The notes beneath the pieces are model-generated. The model saw nothing but the letters and a program-made list of their open reading frames with translations. It made no database searches and was not told the DNA's origin. From UBA7985 sp002711265 (GTDB lineage Bacteria; Pseudomonadota; Alphaproteobacteria; UBA7985), in the NCBI GenBank assembly GCA_965660945.1, contig CBFIBS010000012.1:30097-94096 (forward strand): a DNA stretch of 64,000 bases. Reading direction: 5' to 3'. Shown here piece by piece: positions 33,292 through 42,493 of this stretch (positions within the stretch are counted from its first letter, which is position 1; each line of letters begins with the position of its first letter). The position numbers and the translations under genes are program-made.

Positions 33292-34299
33292 CTAGCCGCC
33301 GGTAACGCTCATGTGTCGGGAAACCGCCGCGGCAGCACCCGGGCCAACCCGGAAATCATGCCCCTTGGGCTTACGCGCAATGGCCCGATCTATCGCATCG
33401 GACAGCGGTTCATCACTCTCGCTCTCCCGCAGAACGGCGCGCAGGTCGGCGCTGTCGTCCTGCCCCAGACACATGTACAGCATGCCGGTGCAGGTCAGCC
33501 GGACCCGGTTACACAGCTCGCAGAAGTTATGGCTTAGCGGGGTGATGAAGCCCAGACGCTGACCGGTTTCCCCGACGCTGAAATAGCGGGCGGGGCCCGC
33601 GCTGCGGAAGGACGTTTCGGCCAGTGTCCAGCGTGCTGAAAGCTGCTCGCGAACGGTTTCCAGTGACATAAACTGGCCCGCGCGGCCGCTGTCATCAGCG
33701 CCGCTGTCGTCCATGATCGTCCCCATGGGCATGACCTCGATGAAGGTCAGGTCAAAGCCTTCATCCGCGCACCAGGCCACCATCGTTTCCAGCTCATCAT
33801 CGTTGATGCCCTTGAGCGCGACCGTGTTGATCTTGATCGCCAGCCCGGCGCTCTTGGCAGCCTGCAGGCCTTCGAGCACCTGAGGCAGGCGTCCCCAGCG
33901 GGTGATATCGGCGAATTTCTGTGGTTTGAGCGTATCCAGCGACACGTTGATCCGGCGCACGCCAGCCCGGGCGAGGTCCGGCGCGAAGCGGCTGAGCTGG
34001 GAGCCGTTGGTGGTCAGGGTCAGCTCGTCGAGCGCGCCCGTCTCGAGATGGCGTCCGAGGCGCTCGATCAGCCACATGATGTTCTTGCGCACCAGCGGCT
34101 CGCCCCCGGTCAGGCGCAGCTTGCGCACGCCCTTGGCGACAAAGGCGCTGCACAGCCGGTCCATTTCCTCGAGCGTCAGCAAGTCCTGCTTGGGCAGGAA
34201 CGTCATGTCTTCGGACATGCAATAGACGCAGCGGAAGTCACAGCGGTCCGTTACGGAAACGCGGACGTAGTCGACAGTGCGGCCAAAGGGGTCTCTCAT
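33292..34299 (-). CDS. moaA: GTP 3',8-cyclase MoaA
   Basis: A 335-residue radical-SAM enzyme for the first step of molybdenum cofactor synthesis. The N-terminal cluster motif CDFRCVYC and the C-terminal second cluster FCELCNRVRLTCTG...C are complete, LTGGEPL binds SAM, and the protein ends in the conserved Gly-Gly. ATG 34299 is used; a TTG at 34329 would add ten residues. No other moa gene is in the window, so it stands apart from its pathway. Confidence 0.95.
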   Translation of the reverse strand: MRDPFGRTVDYVRVSVTDRCDFRCVYCMSEDMTFLPKQDLLTLEEMDRLCSAFVAKGVRKLRLTGGEPLVRKNIMWLIERLGRHLETGALDELTLTTNGSQLSRFAPDLARAGVRRINVSLDTLKPQKFADITRWGRLPQVLEGLQAAKSAGLAIKINTVALKGINDDELETMVAWCADEGFDLTFIEVMPMGTIMDDSGADDSGRAGQFMSLETVREQLSARWTLAETSFRSAGPARYFSVGETGQRLGFITPLSHNFCELCNRVRLTCTGMLYMCLGQDDSADLRAVLRESESDEPLSDAIDRAIARKPKGHDFRVGPGAAAAVSRHMSVTGG

Positions 34300-34530
34300 G
34301 GACCTGATATTGGCGTCTTCGTGCCACAAAGAAAAGCGGTGCTGTGATCATAACCCGGGGAGCCGCTATGTCCGGCGCGGACGCCTCCACCGACAAAAGC
34401 TGTCGTAGTGTCGGGCCCAGCCTCTGCTATCGGGCGGCAGCGAGGCTGGCAGCGACGCCGATAACGACGCTGACGCCTGCGCCGACACCGACCGTGATAA
34501 CGACACCAAGCTGGACCTTTCATCCCGATC

Positions 34531-35289
34531 ATGCGCGCCTTTGAAAACCGATTTTTCCGCTTGGAACCCGTGAGGCCCGGGCTGTGGCTGCTGGTCGAGA
34601 AAACCGTGCGCTCGCTGGTACGTGCCAATGTCTGGGTGATCGAGGGCGAGGATGCGGTGCTGGTCGTAGACGGCGGCTGGGGGCTTGTTGACTGGCCCTT
34701 GGATGAGATCTTTGCTGATCTGGACCGGCCGCTGTGGTCCTTCACCACCCACGCGCACTGCGACCATATCGCTCAGGCGTTCCAGTTCACCGGACGCCGG
34801 TTCGGGCACGAGCTGTCGGATGCGGTGATGCGGGCGCCTGATCAGGAAAACACCAATGCCCAGCCTTGGACGCCATACTTGCAGATTTTGGCCGAAGGCT
34901 TCGAGGACCTTGGTTTCGTACCAGAGGACTACGGCACGGCCTTTCGTCCGGCGCCGCTGACTGATGTGCTGGCGCAGGGTGACACCATCGATCTCGGTGG
35001 GCGGCGGCTCGAGGTTCACGAGACGCCCGGGCATTCGTGGCACAGCCTGACGCTGTTCGAGGCCGAGCAGGGCTGGCTGTTCCCCGGTGACGTCATGATC
35101 GCCACCTATATTGTCGACATCCTGCCTGATTCTGACAAAACCGAAGTTCTGCGCACGCATCAACGCTTGCTTGAGCTCCCGTTTCAGTGGAGTTTCGGCG
35201 GACACGGCGCGCCGCTGGACCGGCGTAAGGCCGAGGGTATTATTGAGCGCTACGCCGAGCGCAAAGCTGAGGAAGGTTTGCGCGCCTAG
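34531..35289 (+). CDS. Metallo-beta-lactamase-fold hydrolase (glyoxalase II-like)
   Basis: A 252-residue MBL-fold protein. HAHCDH near residue 74 provides the first metal site, TPGHSWHS the next His, FPGDVM the bridging Asp, and GGHGAPLD the last His. The third His/Asp motif position is HxHCDH rather than HxHxDH with small residues, which is still common. It is not closely related to the MBL protein at 6.2 kb. Neighbours (moaA divergent, enoyl-CoA hydratase downstream) suggest a thioester or lactone substrate without proof. Confidence 0.82.
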   Translation: MRAFENRFFRLEPVRPGLWLLVEKTVRSLVRANVWVIEGEDAVLVVDGGWGLVDWPLDEIFADLDRPLWSFTTHAHCDHIAQAFQFTGRRFGHELSDAVMRAPDQENTNAQPWTPYLQILAEGFEDLGFVPEDYGTAFRPAPLTDVLAQGDTIDLGGRRLEVHETPGHSWHSLTLFEAEQGWLFPGDVMIATYIVDILPDSDKTEVLRTHQRLLELPFQWSFGGHGAPLDRRKAEGIIERYAERKAEEGLRA

Positions 35290-35434
35290 GGTGCTTTCAT
35301 CGCGGTGACGGCTCGACAATTGCAGACGGGGTTCCAGTTCAGGGCTGTGATCGGAACCGAGACGCTGTATCAGGCCGGCACGCCATCGAAAGCCAGCACG
35401 CAAGCGCCAATGACGACATGAGGGAGAGAAGCGC

Positions 35435-36214
35435 ATGTCAGACTACGAGACTATCATCGCCAGCCGCGAGGGCCGGGTACAGGTCATCCAGCTCAACCGT
35501 CCCAAGGCGCTGAACGCGCTCAATGCCAAGCTGATCGCCGAAGTGCTGGAGGTTTGCCGGTCCGCGGATGCCGATGAGGGCGTTGGTTGCATCCTGATCA
35601 AGGGCTCAGAAAGGGCCTTTGCCGCTGGCGCGGACATCTCGGAGATGGCGGACAAGGACTATGACCACATCTACGGCGTCAACCCCTTTGGCGAATGGGA
35701 TAAGATCGCGGCGACCCGGACGCCGATGATCGCCGCCGTGTCCGGCTTCGCGCTGGGCGGCGGCTGCGAGCTGGCGATGATGTGCGACATTATCATGGCG
35801 TCGACGACGGCCCGCTTTGGTCAGCCGGAAATCAAGCTGGGGATCATCCCCGGCGCTGGTGGCACGCAGCGGCTGACCCAGGCGGTGGGCAAGGCCAAGG
35901 CCATGGATCTGTGCCTGACCGGGCGGATGATGGACGCAGAAGAGGCTGAGCGCGCGGGGCTGGTTGCGCGGGTGCTGGAGCCCGAAGCGCTGGACGAGGA
36001 AGCGATGAAGGCAGCGGCCACGATAGCCGGTTACTCGAAACTCAGCACCATTGTCGCCAAGGATGCGGTGGGACGGGCGCAGGATATGGGCGTCACGGAG
36101 GGCGTCCAGGCTGAGCGTCGGCTGTTCGCGGGGTTGTTCGCGACTGAAGATCAGAAAGAAGGCATGGCTGCGTTCATGGAAAAGCGTCCTCCGGTGTGGA
36201 AGCGCGACCGCTGA
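35435..36214 (+). CDS. Enoyl-CoA hydratase
   Basis: A 259-residue crotonase. The oxyanion-hole segments are AFAAGADISEM and GFALGGGCELAMMCD. The two catalytic glutamates are in GGGCELA and GQPEIKLGIIPGAGGTQRL. This is the full pattern of short-chain enoyl-CoA hydratase, which adds water to 2-enoyl-CoA in beta-oxidation and in valine or isoleucine breakdown. It could serve the valine genes at 13.8-17.6 kb, but it is not linked to them. GGGAGAG precedes the ATG. Confidence 0.92.
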   Translation: MSDYETIIASREGRVQVIQLNRPKALNALNAKLIAEVLEVCRSADADEGVGCILIKGSERAFAAGADISEMADKDYDHIYGVNPFGEWDKIAATRTPMIAAVSGFALGGGCELAMMCDIIMASTTARFGQPEIKLGIIPGAGGTQRLTQAVGKAKAMDLCLTGRMMDAEEAERAGLVARVLEPEALDEEAMKAAATIAGYSKLSTIVAKDAVGRAQDMGVTEGVQAERRLFAGLFATEDQKEGMAAFMEKRPPVWKRDR

Positions 36215-36691
36215 GGCTTTGATCTCGGTTCTGTGGTGGCCAATGGGTGGCGCGCTCGGGCCTTGGCCGCTTCGCGGCCGTCGGCCCTCCCACGCGCATT
36301 TCAACGGACGCGCCGCGCTGCGCGCGCCACGAAGATTTAAGGTTCGCAAAGTCGATGCTGAGGTGAAAGACGGAGGCGAAGCCGACCGACCGCGCAGCGG
36401 GCGAATTGCGCGACGCTTGGCCCCGCCGCGCGAAGCGCGGTCGGGGAAAAGTCGGCGCAACCTTGCTTCAACGCAGAACTCCAACGCGTTGACAGCGAAG
36501 CGTTTTGAGCGAACGGGTATTGAGTGCGCCGCTCCTGGGTTTTGGGCTGACTTGGCGGGCCTTCCCTCCCTGCTCGACACACTCTCTGCCGCAGCCTAGG
36601 CTTCTCCCTGCCTCGCCAGTCCGCTGGCCAAAAAACTAGTGTAACACCCGGCCAGCTGGCCGGGCAAAGCCATGGAACAAGACAGCCCACC
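36215..36691. other. Repeat-rich intergenic region
   Basis: 477 bp with no credible gene. It holds a hairpin at 36258-36287 (GGGCC/GGCCC around GGCCGC-TTC-GCGGCC, resembling the core of family A), the 55-bp family B repeat at 36407-36461, and a GAACTCCAACGCG block near 36477 that also follows the copy at 12.4 kb. The arrangement mirrors the 12.3-12.6 kb region. Confidence 0.7.
36407..36461. repeat. Palindromic intergenic repeat, family B, copy 2
   Basis: It matches 12386-12440 with a single A/C change after the CGGGG arm. The stem is CCCCG-CCGCGC-GAA-GCGCGG-T-CGGGG. Confidence 0.85.
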
Positions 36692-37924
36692 ATGACCCAG
36701 CCGCTCCCGTCTGCTCTCAACGATCATTACCGCATCGTGGACGATCCATTCGTCCTGCACCATCGAATTGGCGGCGCGGGGCAGGGCCCGCTGACCGGGC
36801 TGCGGCTTGCGGTCAAGGATCTTTTCGACGTCGAGGGCCTGCCCACGGCTTGCGGAACGCTCGACTGGCCGGGCCGCAACCAGCCCGCTGCGCGAACGGC
36901 ACCAACCGTGCAGGCGCTCCTCGATGCCGGTGCCAGCGTGGTCGGCAAGACCATCACTGACGAGCTGGCCTGTTCGCTCGTTGGAACCAATCTGCACTAC
37001 GGCACCCCCCGCAACCCGATCACCCCAGACCGGGTTCCCGGCGGGTCGTCGAGCGGGTCTGCCGCCGCTGTCGCAGGTGGGCTGGCTGATCTGGGCCTGG
37101 GCACGGACACGGGCGGGTCGATCCGCATTCCCAGCCTCTACAATCGTTTGTTTGGGCTGCGGCCGACCCACGGACGCGTCAGCGTCGAGGGCTGTATGGA
37201 ACTGTGCGCGCCCTTTGACACGGTCGGGCTGATGACCCGGGAGGCAGACAGCCTTGCCGCTGGGATGGCTGTTCTCATGGGTGAAAACACGCCACCTGCG
37301 CGGGAGCCCGAGGCAGAAATCCTCATGGCCTCAAGCCTGTTTGCCGGGCTCGAGCCGCGCATGGCCGAGCTGGCGCAGGCGGCCATCGACCACTTCGGCG
37401 CCATGGGCGACCTGTCATCCCTGCCGACAGATTCCGTTCCGGCCCTTTCCACAGCCTGCTACGAGGCCTACGGCGTGCTGCAGGGGCGCCCGATCTGGCT
37501 GGCCCACGGCCCCTGGATCGAGCGCGACCGGCCTCGCCTTGCCCCCGAGATCGAGGCCCGCTTTCGCCTTGGTGGGACGCGCAGCGCCGAGGACGAGGCC
37601 CATCACCGACAGGCCGCTGAAGGCCACCTCCGGCCCATTTCCGAAGCGCTGGAAAGCGGCGCTTTCATCGTCATGCCCACCGGGCCAACGGCCGCGCCGA
37701 GCTTTGCCATGATGCAGGACGCCGGCGCTCTGGAAGAACGCGAGGCCGTGCGTCGTCAACTGCTCGGGCTGACGGCCATGGCGCCCATCCTCGGGGTGCC
37801 GCAAATCCATATTCCCATGCCCGATGAAGACGGCATTCCGCGCGGGGTGTCGGTCATGGGGCCGCGGGGCAGCGATCTAGCGCTGCTCGGTCTGGCACGC
37901 GCGTGGGCAGCAAAACTGCCCTAA
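36692..37924 (+). CDS. Amidase-signature family hydrolase
   Basis: A 410-residue amidase-signature protein. The Ser-cisSer-Lys site is visible: Lys in LAVKDLFDVEG, the Gly/Ser-rich VPGGSSSGSAAAVA, and the nucleophile region GLGTDTGGSIRIPS. It hydrolyses an amide of unknown nature; the shorter C-terminal region differs from GatA, and no gatB/gatC is near. It is convergent with an SDR gene, with 6 bp between. Confidence 0.88.
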   Translation: MTQPLPSALNDHYRIVDDPFVLHHRIGGAGQGPLTGLRLAVKDLFDVEGLPTACGTLDWPGRNQPAARTAPTVQALLDAGASVVGKTITDELACSLVGTNLHYGTPRNPITPDRVPGGSSSGSAAAVAGGLADLGLGTDTGGSIRIPSLYNRLFGLRPTHGRVSVEGCMELCAPFDTVGLMTREADSLAAGMAVLMGENTPPAREPEAEILMASSLFAGLEPRMAELAQAAIDHFGAMGDLSSLPTDSVPALSTACYEAYGVLQGRPIWLAHGPWIERDRPRLAPEIEARFRLGGTRSAEDEAHHRQAAEGHLRPISEALESGAFIVMPTGPTAAPSFAMMQDAGALEEREAVRRQLLGLTAMAPILGVPQIHIPMPDEDGIPRGVSVMGPRGSDLALLGLARAWAAKLP

Positions 37925-37930
37925 GCCGCG

Positions 37931-38692
37931 CTAAACAGCGCTCAGCCCGCCGTCGATCGGCAAGGCTTGTCCGTTCATGAAGCTGTTCTCATCCGAACAG
38001 GCCCAGATCATCGCCTGCACAATCTCATCGACATCGGCAACCCGGCGCATGGGAACCCGGCTGGAGACCTTGGCATAGGCTTCTTCCTTGGGCAGGCCCA
38101 GATGCCCCACCACGCCATCCATGATCGGCGTGTCGGCAAAGGCCGGGCAGATAGCGTTCACCCGCAGGCCCTTTCGCGCATACTCGTCGGCCGCCGCGCG
38201 GGTCAGACCGACCACGGCGTGCTTGGCGGCGGCGTACGCGCCGAGGAAAGGCGCACCCAGGATGCCGGCCACCGAACTGGTGTTCAGGATCACGCCGGAA
38301 CCCGCCTGCAGCATCACCGGGATCTGCGCCTTCATGCCATAGAAGACCCCGTAAGTGTTGACGCGCAGGGTGAGGTCAAACTCTTCGTGCGTGACCTCGT
38401 GCAGGGGCTTGGGCCCATGACCGCCCATGCCGGCGTTGTTGTAAGCGACATCGAGCCCGCCATAGGCCTCGACCCCGGCAGCAACCAGCGCCTGGCAGTC
38501 GGCCTCCTTGCTCACATCGCAGCGCAGCAGCGTCACCGGTCCCGTGCACAGCGCCTTGGTCGCCTCCAGCCCCGCTTCGTTGATATCTCCCAGCACCAGC
38601 CGGGCCCCCAAACCGCTGAGGCGTTCCGCCAGCCGCCGGCCAAAACCGCTGCCAGCACCTGTGATCAGAACTGATTTGTTCTCGTAGCCCAT
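37931..38692 (-). CDS. Classical SDR oxidoreductase
   Basis: A 253-residue short-chain dehydrogenase. TGAGSGFG cofactor loop (about 11-18), NNAGMGG, catalytic Ser in NTSSVAG, YAAAKHA for Tyr/Lys and the C-terminal LPIDGGLSAV are all present. The acidic residue after beta-2 (GDINEAG) points to NAD rather than NADP. Substrate is unknown. It is convergent with the amidase and divergent from the carbonic anhydrase gene. Confidence 0.86.
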   Translation of the reverse strand: MGYENKSVLITGAGSGFGRRLAERLSGLGARLVLGDINEAGLEATKALCTGPVTLLRCDVSKEADCQALVAAGVEAYGGLDVAYNNAGMGGHGPKPLHEVTHEEFDLTLRVNTYGVFYGMKAQIPVMLQAGSGVILNTSSVAGILGAPFLGAYAAAKHAVVGLTRAAADEYARKGLRVNAICPAFADTPIMDGVVGHLGLPKEEAYAKVSSRVPMRRVADVDEIVQAMIWACSDENSFMNGQALPIDGGLSAV

Positions 38693-38771
38693 TTTCGTCT
38701 CTTTCGTGATCGATTAGCTATAGGGGTGGGTCGGGGGCCATTCCCCCGACTGAAAAAACAGAGGAAAGCCC

Positions 38772-39473
38772 GTGTCGCGCACTGCCTTACCCGAGCAACT
38801 AGCCGAAGGCTATAACCGTTTCGTCAACCACAGGGCGCCCGCTGAGCAAGCGCTGTATCAGCAACTCGGCCAGGGCCAGTCACCCCACACGCTGGTGCTG
38901 TCCTGCGCCGACAGTCGTGTTGACCCAGCGACGATTTTCGGGGCGGCGCCAGGCGAGTTGTTCGTCCTGCGCAACGTCGCCAACCTCGTCCCGTCCTTCG
39001 ACCGCTACAGCGATAACAGCCAAGAAGGCAGCGAAGTCGGGGGGCAGGGCCCGCTGACCGCCACTGCCGCCGGGCTCGAGTTTGCCGTTGGTCACCTTCG
39101 GGTGAGCCGCATTCTGGTCATGGGCCACGCACGCTGCGGCGGGGTCGCGGCAGCGCTGCACCAGTGCAAGCATCCGGAGATCGCCCACGATAAGACCAGT
39201 GGGCGTTATTTCATCGACCGCTGGGTCGGGCAGATGACTGGCGATGGCCGCCAGGTGCTGGCCGATCATCCCGGGGCCGACGCCGATACGCTGCAGCAGC
39301 AACTGGAGTTCCGCAACGTGCGGCAATCCGTGGAGCGGCTGCGGTCCTACCCCTTCATCGCCAGCGCCGAAGCCGAGGGCCGCTTGAGCCTGCACGGCGG
39401 CTGGTTCTCGATTGCTGACGCTGCGCTGTGGTGGATGCTGGACGACGGCAGTTTCGCCGCCGTTGAGGCCTGA
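38772..39473 (+). CDS. Beta-class carbonic anhydrase
   Basis: A 233-residue zinc enzyme that interconverts CO2 and bicarbonate. The ligands are in CADSRVD (Cys, with the Asp-Arg dyad) and HARCGG (His and Cys). It resembles the plant-type beta-CA clade often found in Proteobacteria. The start is GTG at 38772 with GAGGAAA just upstream. No sulP or bicarbonate transporter adjoins it. Confidence 0.93.
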   Translation: MSRTALPEQLAEGYNRFVNHRAPAEQALYQQLGQGQSPHTLVLSCADSRVDPATIFGAAPGELFVLRNVANLVPSFDRYSDNSQEGSEVGGQGPLTATAAGLEFAVGHLRVSRILVMGHARCGGVAAALHQCKHPEIAHDKTSGRYFIDRWVGQMTGDGRQVLADHPGADADTLQQQLEFRNVRQSVERLRSYPFIASAEAEGRLSLHGGWFSIADAALWWMLDDGSFAAVEA

Positions 39474-39607
39474 ACCCAAAACCTGTAAGCCTGCCAGAGG
39501 GCAAAGGACGGTTTGACTGACTTCCGCATACAGCCCCTATAGCCTAGCGCTGCGGACAGTCATCAGAGAAAACAGGCAACCTAACCCAAACCCGAAAGCA
39601 GAACGTC

Positions 39608-40789
39608 ATGGTAGAAAGCGTCGTAATCACCAGCGCAGCCCGCACCGCGATTGGTGCCTTCGGCGGCACGCTCAAAGACGTGTCAGCGATTGATCTGGGT
39701 ACCATCGCTGCACGCGCGGCCATTGAGCGTTCAGGGCTGGACGGTGATGCCATCGGCCACAGCGTCATCGGCAACGTAATCCACGGTGAAGCACGGGATA
39801 TGTATATCAGCCGGGTGATCTCGGTGAATGCCGGGGTTTCCCGCTTTGCGCCTGCGCTGACCGTCAACCGGCTCTGCGGGTCCGGGCTGCAGGCGATCGT
39901 CTCCGCCGCCCAGACCCTGATGCTTGGGGATTGTGATGCTGTGCTCGCCGGCGGTGCTGAGAGCATGTCCAACGGCGGCTATCTCATGCCGCGCCTGCGC
40001 TTTGGTGCGCGCATGGGTGAGACGGCCGTGGTCGATATGATGCAGGGCGCGCTCTACGACCCCTTCGGTCACGGGCTGATGGGCATCACCGCAGAGAACA
40101 TCGCTGAGCGCTATGGCATCGACCGCGAAGCCCAGGATGCCTTCGCGCTGGAAAGCCAGCGCCGGGCCGCCGCCGCGATCGACGCAGGTTATTTTGAGGA
40201 TCAGATCGTGCCGGTGCCGGTCAGCCAGCGCCGCGAAACCCTCGACTTTCTGGTCGACGAGCACCCGCGCGCTGTGACGGCTGAGAAGCTCGCGGGGATG
40301 CGGCCAGTTTTCAAGCAGAATGGCAGCGTCACGGCGGGCAACGCCTCGGGGATCAATGATGGCGCGGCCGCCCTGACATTGGTTGCCGAGAGTGCTGTCG
40401 GGCGCCTCGGCGTGAAACCACTGGCACGGATTATGGCCTACGGCCACGCCGCTGTGGAGCCTGACGAGATGGGCGTTGGCCCTGTTCCGGCGGTCCGGGT
40501 CGCCCTCGAGAGGGCGGGGATCAAGGCGTCAGATCTAAGCGTGATCGAAAGCAACGAAGCTTTCGCAGCTCAAGCATGCTATGTCTCGCGCGAGCTCGAT
40601 CTGGATCCGGCCAAGGTCAACCCTAACGGCGGGGCCATTGCTCTAGGGCACCCGGTTGGTGCGACCGGCGCCATCCTTGCCACAAAGGCAATTTACGAGT
40701 TGCAGAGAGTGCAGGGGCGCTATGGCCTGATGACCATGTGCATCGGCGGTGGTCAGGGTATTGCCGTGGTGATTGAAAATATGCTCTAG
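39608..40789 (+). CDS. Acetyl-CoA C-acyltransferase (thiolase)
   Basis: A 393-residue degradative/biosynthetic-type thiolase. The acyl-carrying Cys is at residue 89 in NRLCGSGLQA, the His is in GHPVGATG and the second Cys in CIGGGQG. NEAFAAQ completes the set. It cleaves or forms 3-ketoacyl-CoA; the length and motifs fit PhaA/BktB/AtoB-like enzymes. It is a single gene, with a weak hairpin overlapping its stop (about 40787-40820). Confidence 0.92.
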   Translation: MVESVVITSAARTAIGAFGGTLKDVSAIDLGTIAARAAIERSGLDGDAIGHSVIGNVIHGEARDMYISRVISVNAGVSRFAPALTVNRLCGSGLQAIVSAAQTLMLGDCDAVLAGGAESMSNGGYLMPRLRFGARMGETAVVDMMQGALYDPFGHGLMGITAENIAERYGIDREAQDAFALESQRRAAAAIDAGYFEDQIVPVPVSQRRETLDFLVDEHPRAVTAEKLAGMRPVFKQNGSVTAGNASGINDGAAALTLVAESAVGRLGVKPLARIMAYGHAAVEPDEMGVGPVPAVRVALERAGIKASDLSVIESNEAFAAQACYVSRELDLDPAKVNPNGGAIALGHPVGATGAILATKAIYELQRVQGRYGLMTMCIGGGQGIAVVIENML

Positions 40790-40844
40790 GGAGCGGGTAA
40801 AACCCTCAATAGTGCTCCTAGGTTCGTGATCGAAAGTTATTATT

Positions 40845-42431
40845 TTGACGGAAAATACGCCAGCTCGGCCCGAGCTTCAGGCCTCGCCACTGACCCATAG
40901 CGACTACGACTTCCACGCACGGCCTGCGGCGTCGCTCCGCAATCTGGCGCTCGTTGCTTTACTCGGTGGCTTCATTCCGGATGAGCGCCTGCTCTATCCC
41001 AGCAGCGATGATGACCTCAGCGTGGTCGATATTGGCGCGGGGCCAGGTTTTGCAGCCAATGCCTTTGCCTTCATGTACCCCGGCGCTCACTTCAACAGCG
41101 TCGATCACAATCCGGAGCTAGCTGCATCGGCTGAAACCCTGAAGTCGTCCTTGGGCAACGAGAACGTCACCGTTCATCACGGCAGCCTCGATGATTTCAA
41201 TCGGGCCCAGACCGGTAAGCAATGGGATGTCGCTCTCAGTCTGGATACTTACGGGCAGATGGTTTCCGAGGACCGCCCGGGTGTGTTTGACACCTTTGAG
41301 CAGGTGAAAGACGGTGGTCTGGTGCTCTTTACCTACAACTGTTCAGTCTTCAATACCCAGTTCGATCCTTTCCGCGAGTTCCTCAAGCTGTTCATCGACA
41401 CTATGGGGCAGGAACCCATCGAACAGACAAAGGGTGCCATGCATCTAATGGATGAGCTGGTGGGTGAGCAGGCTGGCTATTTCTCTCAAAATCTGATCGC
41501 CGACCGCTTTCGCCGCTCGGCCCATGCGGGCGCGCGGAAGGTCTATCAGGAGTTCATGAACATCGAGTGGGAGCACTACTTCGCCCACGAGATTTTGCCT
41601 CTGTTCCTGCGTCGCGGATTCAAACTTTGCGGGGATGCCGCCCACCTTAACAACGCCAAGGCTCAGGCTTTGCCTGTGTCGATGGTCGAGCGCCTTAACC
41701 GCTACCCCAATCGCATCATCAGTGAGACTCTGTACGACTTTTCGGTCAACCGAAGCCATCGTTCGGACCTTTACATAAAGAATGCGGAGAAGGTCAGCAG
41801 CTCCGAAATTATTGATTTCTGGGCGGATGCCCGTCTGGTGCTGAGGGTTAAACACGAACAGCTGGAAATGAACCGAACCTTCCGCCTGAACGAAGACCTT
41901 CGGCTCAACCCGGCCAAGTTCGGGCCGGTTTTCAGCGCGCTGGCCTCTGGCCCCGAAAAATTCGGCCAGCTACGACGCTTCTTCCCCGACGGCCCTGAAG
42001 GTGATGCGGAGATGATCGACATTATCCGGATTGGTCACGCTCTGGGTTACCTCAACCTCTATTACGGTGAGGACGTGTTCGAGGATCACGATCAGTCGGT
42101 GTTAGACTTCGATGCGGGGCTGACGGCATGGATACGGGAGACCAAAGCACCGGCCTACCAGCTGTTCCTGCCCTATCTGGGTGAATTCCGCCCGGTTCCG
42201 CCAGGCCTCTATGCTTTGGCGGTCAGTGCCCGGGCTGGTGGCGAAAACGACCTCGTCAACCGAGGAGCGGAGGTGCTGCGCGACATCATGCGCGTGCAGG
42301 CGCAGGCCGGGGTTATCGGTGCAGAGAACGCCATCGAAAACGCCGAGGAGATTATCGAAGGCTTTGTCGAGCGCTTCAATCGCGGGTTGCGTCCAATCCT
42401 CGACCGCGGTGGTTACTTCCGCGCCTGGTAG
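40845..42431 (+). CDS. Class I SAM methyltransferase with C-terminal regulatory region
   Basis: A 528-residue protein. A Rossmann methyltransferase domain fills about residues 25-190, with motif I VVDIGAGPGFA (60-70) and the acidic SVDHNPE at the end of beta-2. The middle (about 215-310, ending DFSVNRSHRSDLYIK) resembles the methyltransferase regulatory domain found in similar long proteins; the last 200 residues are helical and unassigned. The methyl acceptor is unknown. The start is a TTG at 40845, with no in-frame ATG near it and a weak ribosome-binding site, so expression may be low. Confidence 0.72.
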   Translation: MTENTPARPELQASPLTHSDYDFHARPAASLRNLALVALLGGFIPDERLLYPSSDDDLSVVDIGAGPGFAANAFAFMYPGAHFNSVDHNPELAASAETLKSSLGNENVTVHHGSLDDFNRAQTGKQWDVALSLDTYGQMVSEDRPGVFDTFEQVKDGGLVLFTYNCSVFNTQFDPFREFLKLFIDTMGQEPIEQTKGAMHLMDELVGEQAGYFSQNLIADRFRRSAHAGARKVYQEFMNIEWEHYFAHEILPLFLRRGFKLCGDAAHLNNAKAQALPVSMVERLNRYPNRIISETLYDFSVNRSHRSDLYIKNAEKVSSSEIIDFWADARLVLRVKHEQLEMNRTFRLNEDLRLNPAKFGPVFSALASGPEKFGQLRRFFPDGPEGDAEMIDIIRIGHALGYLNLYYGEDVFEDHDQSVLDFDAGLTAWIRETKAPAYQLFLPYLGEFRPVPPGLYALAVSARAGGENDLVNRGAEVLRDIMRVQAQAGVIGAENAIENAEEIIEGFVERFNRGLRPILDRGGYFRAW

Positions 42432-42493
42432 CCGGTTCCGGGTCTTCGAAGCCGAGGTGTGAAAGCGCGCGTTTGCAGCTTCCAGCTGGCCCG

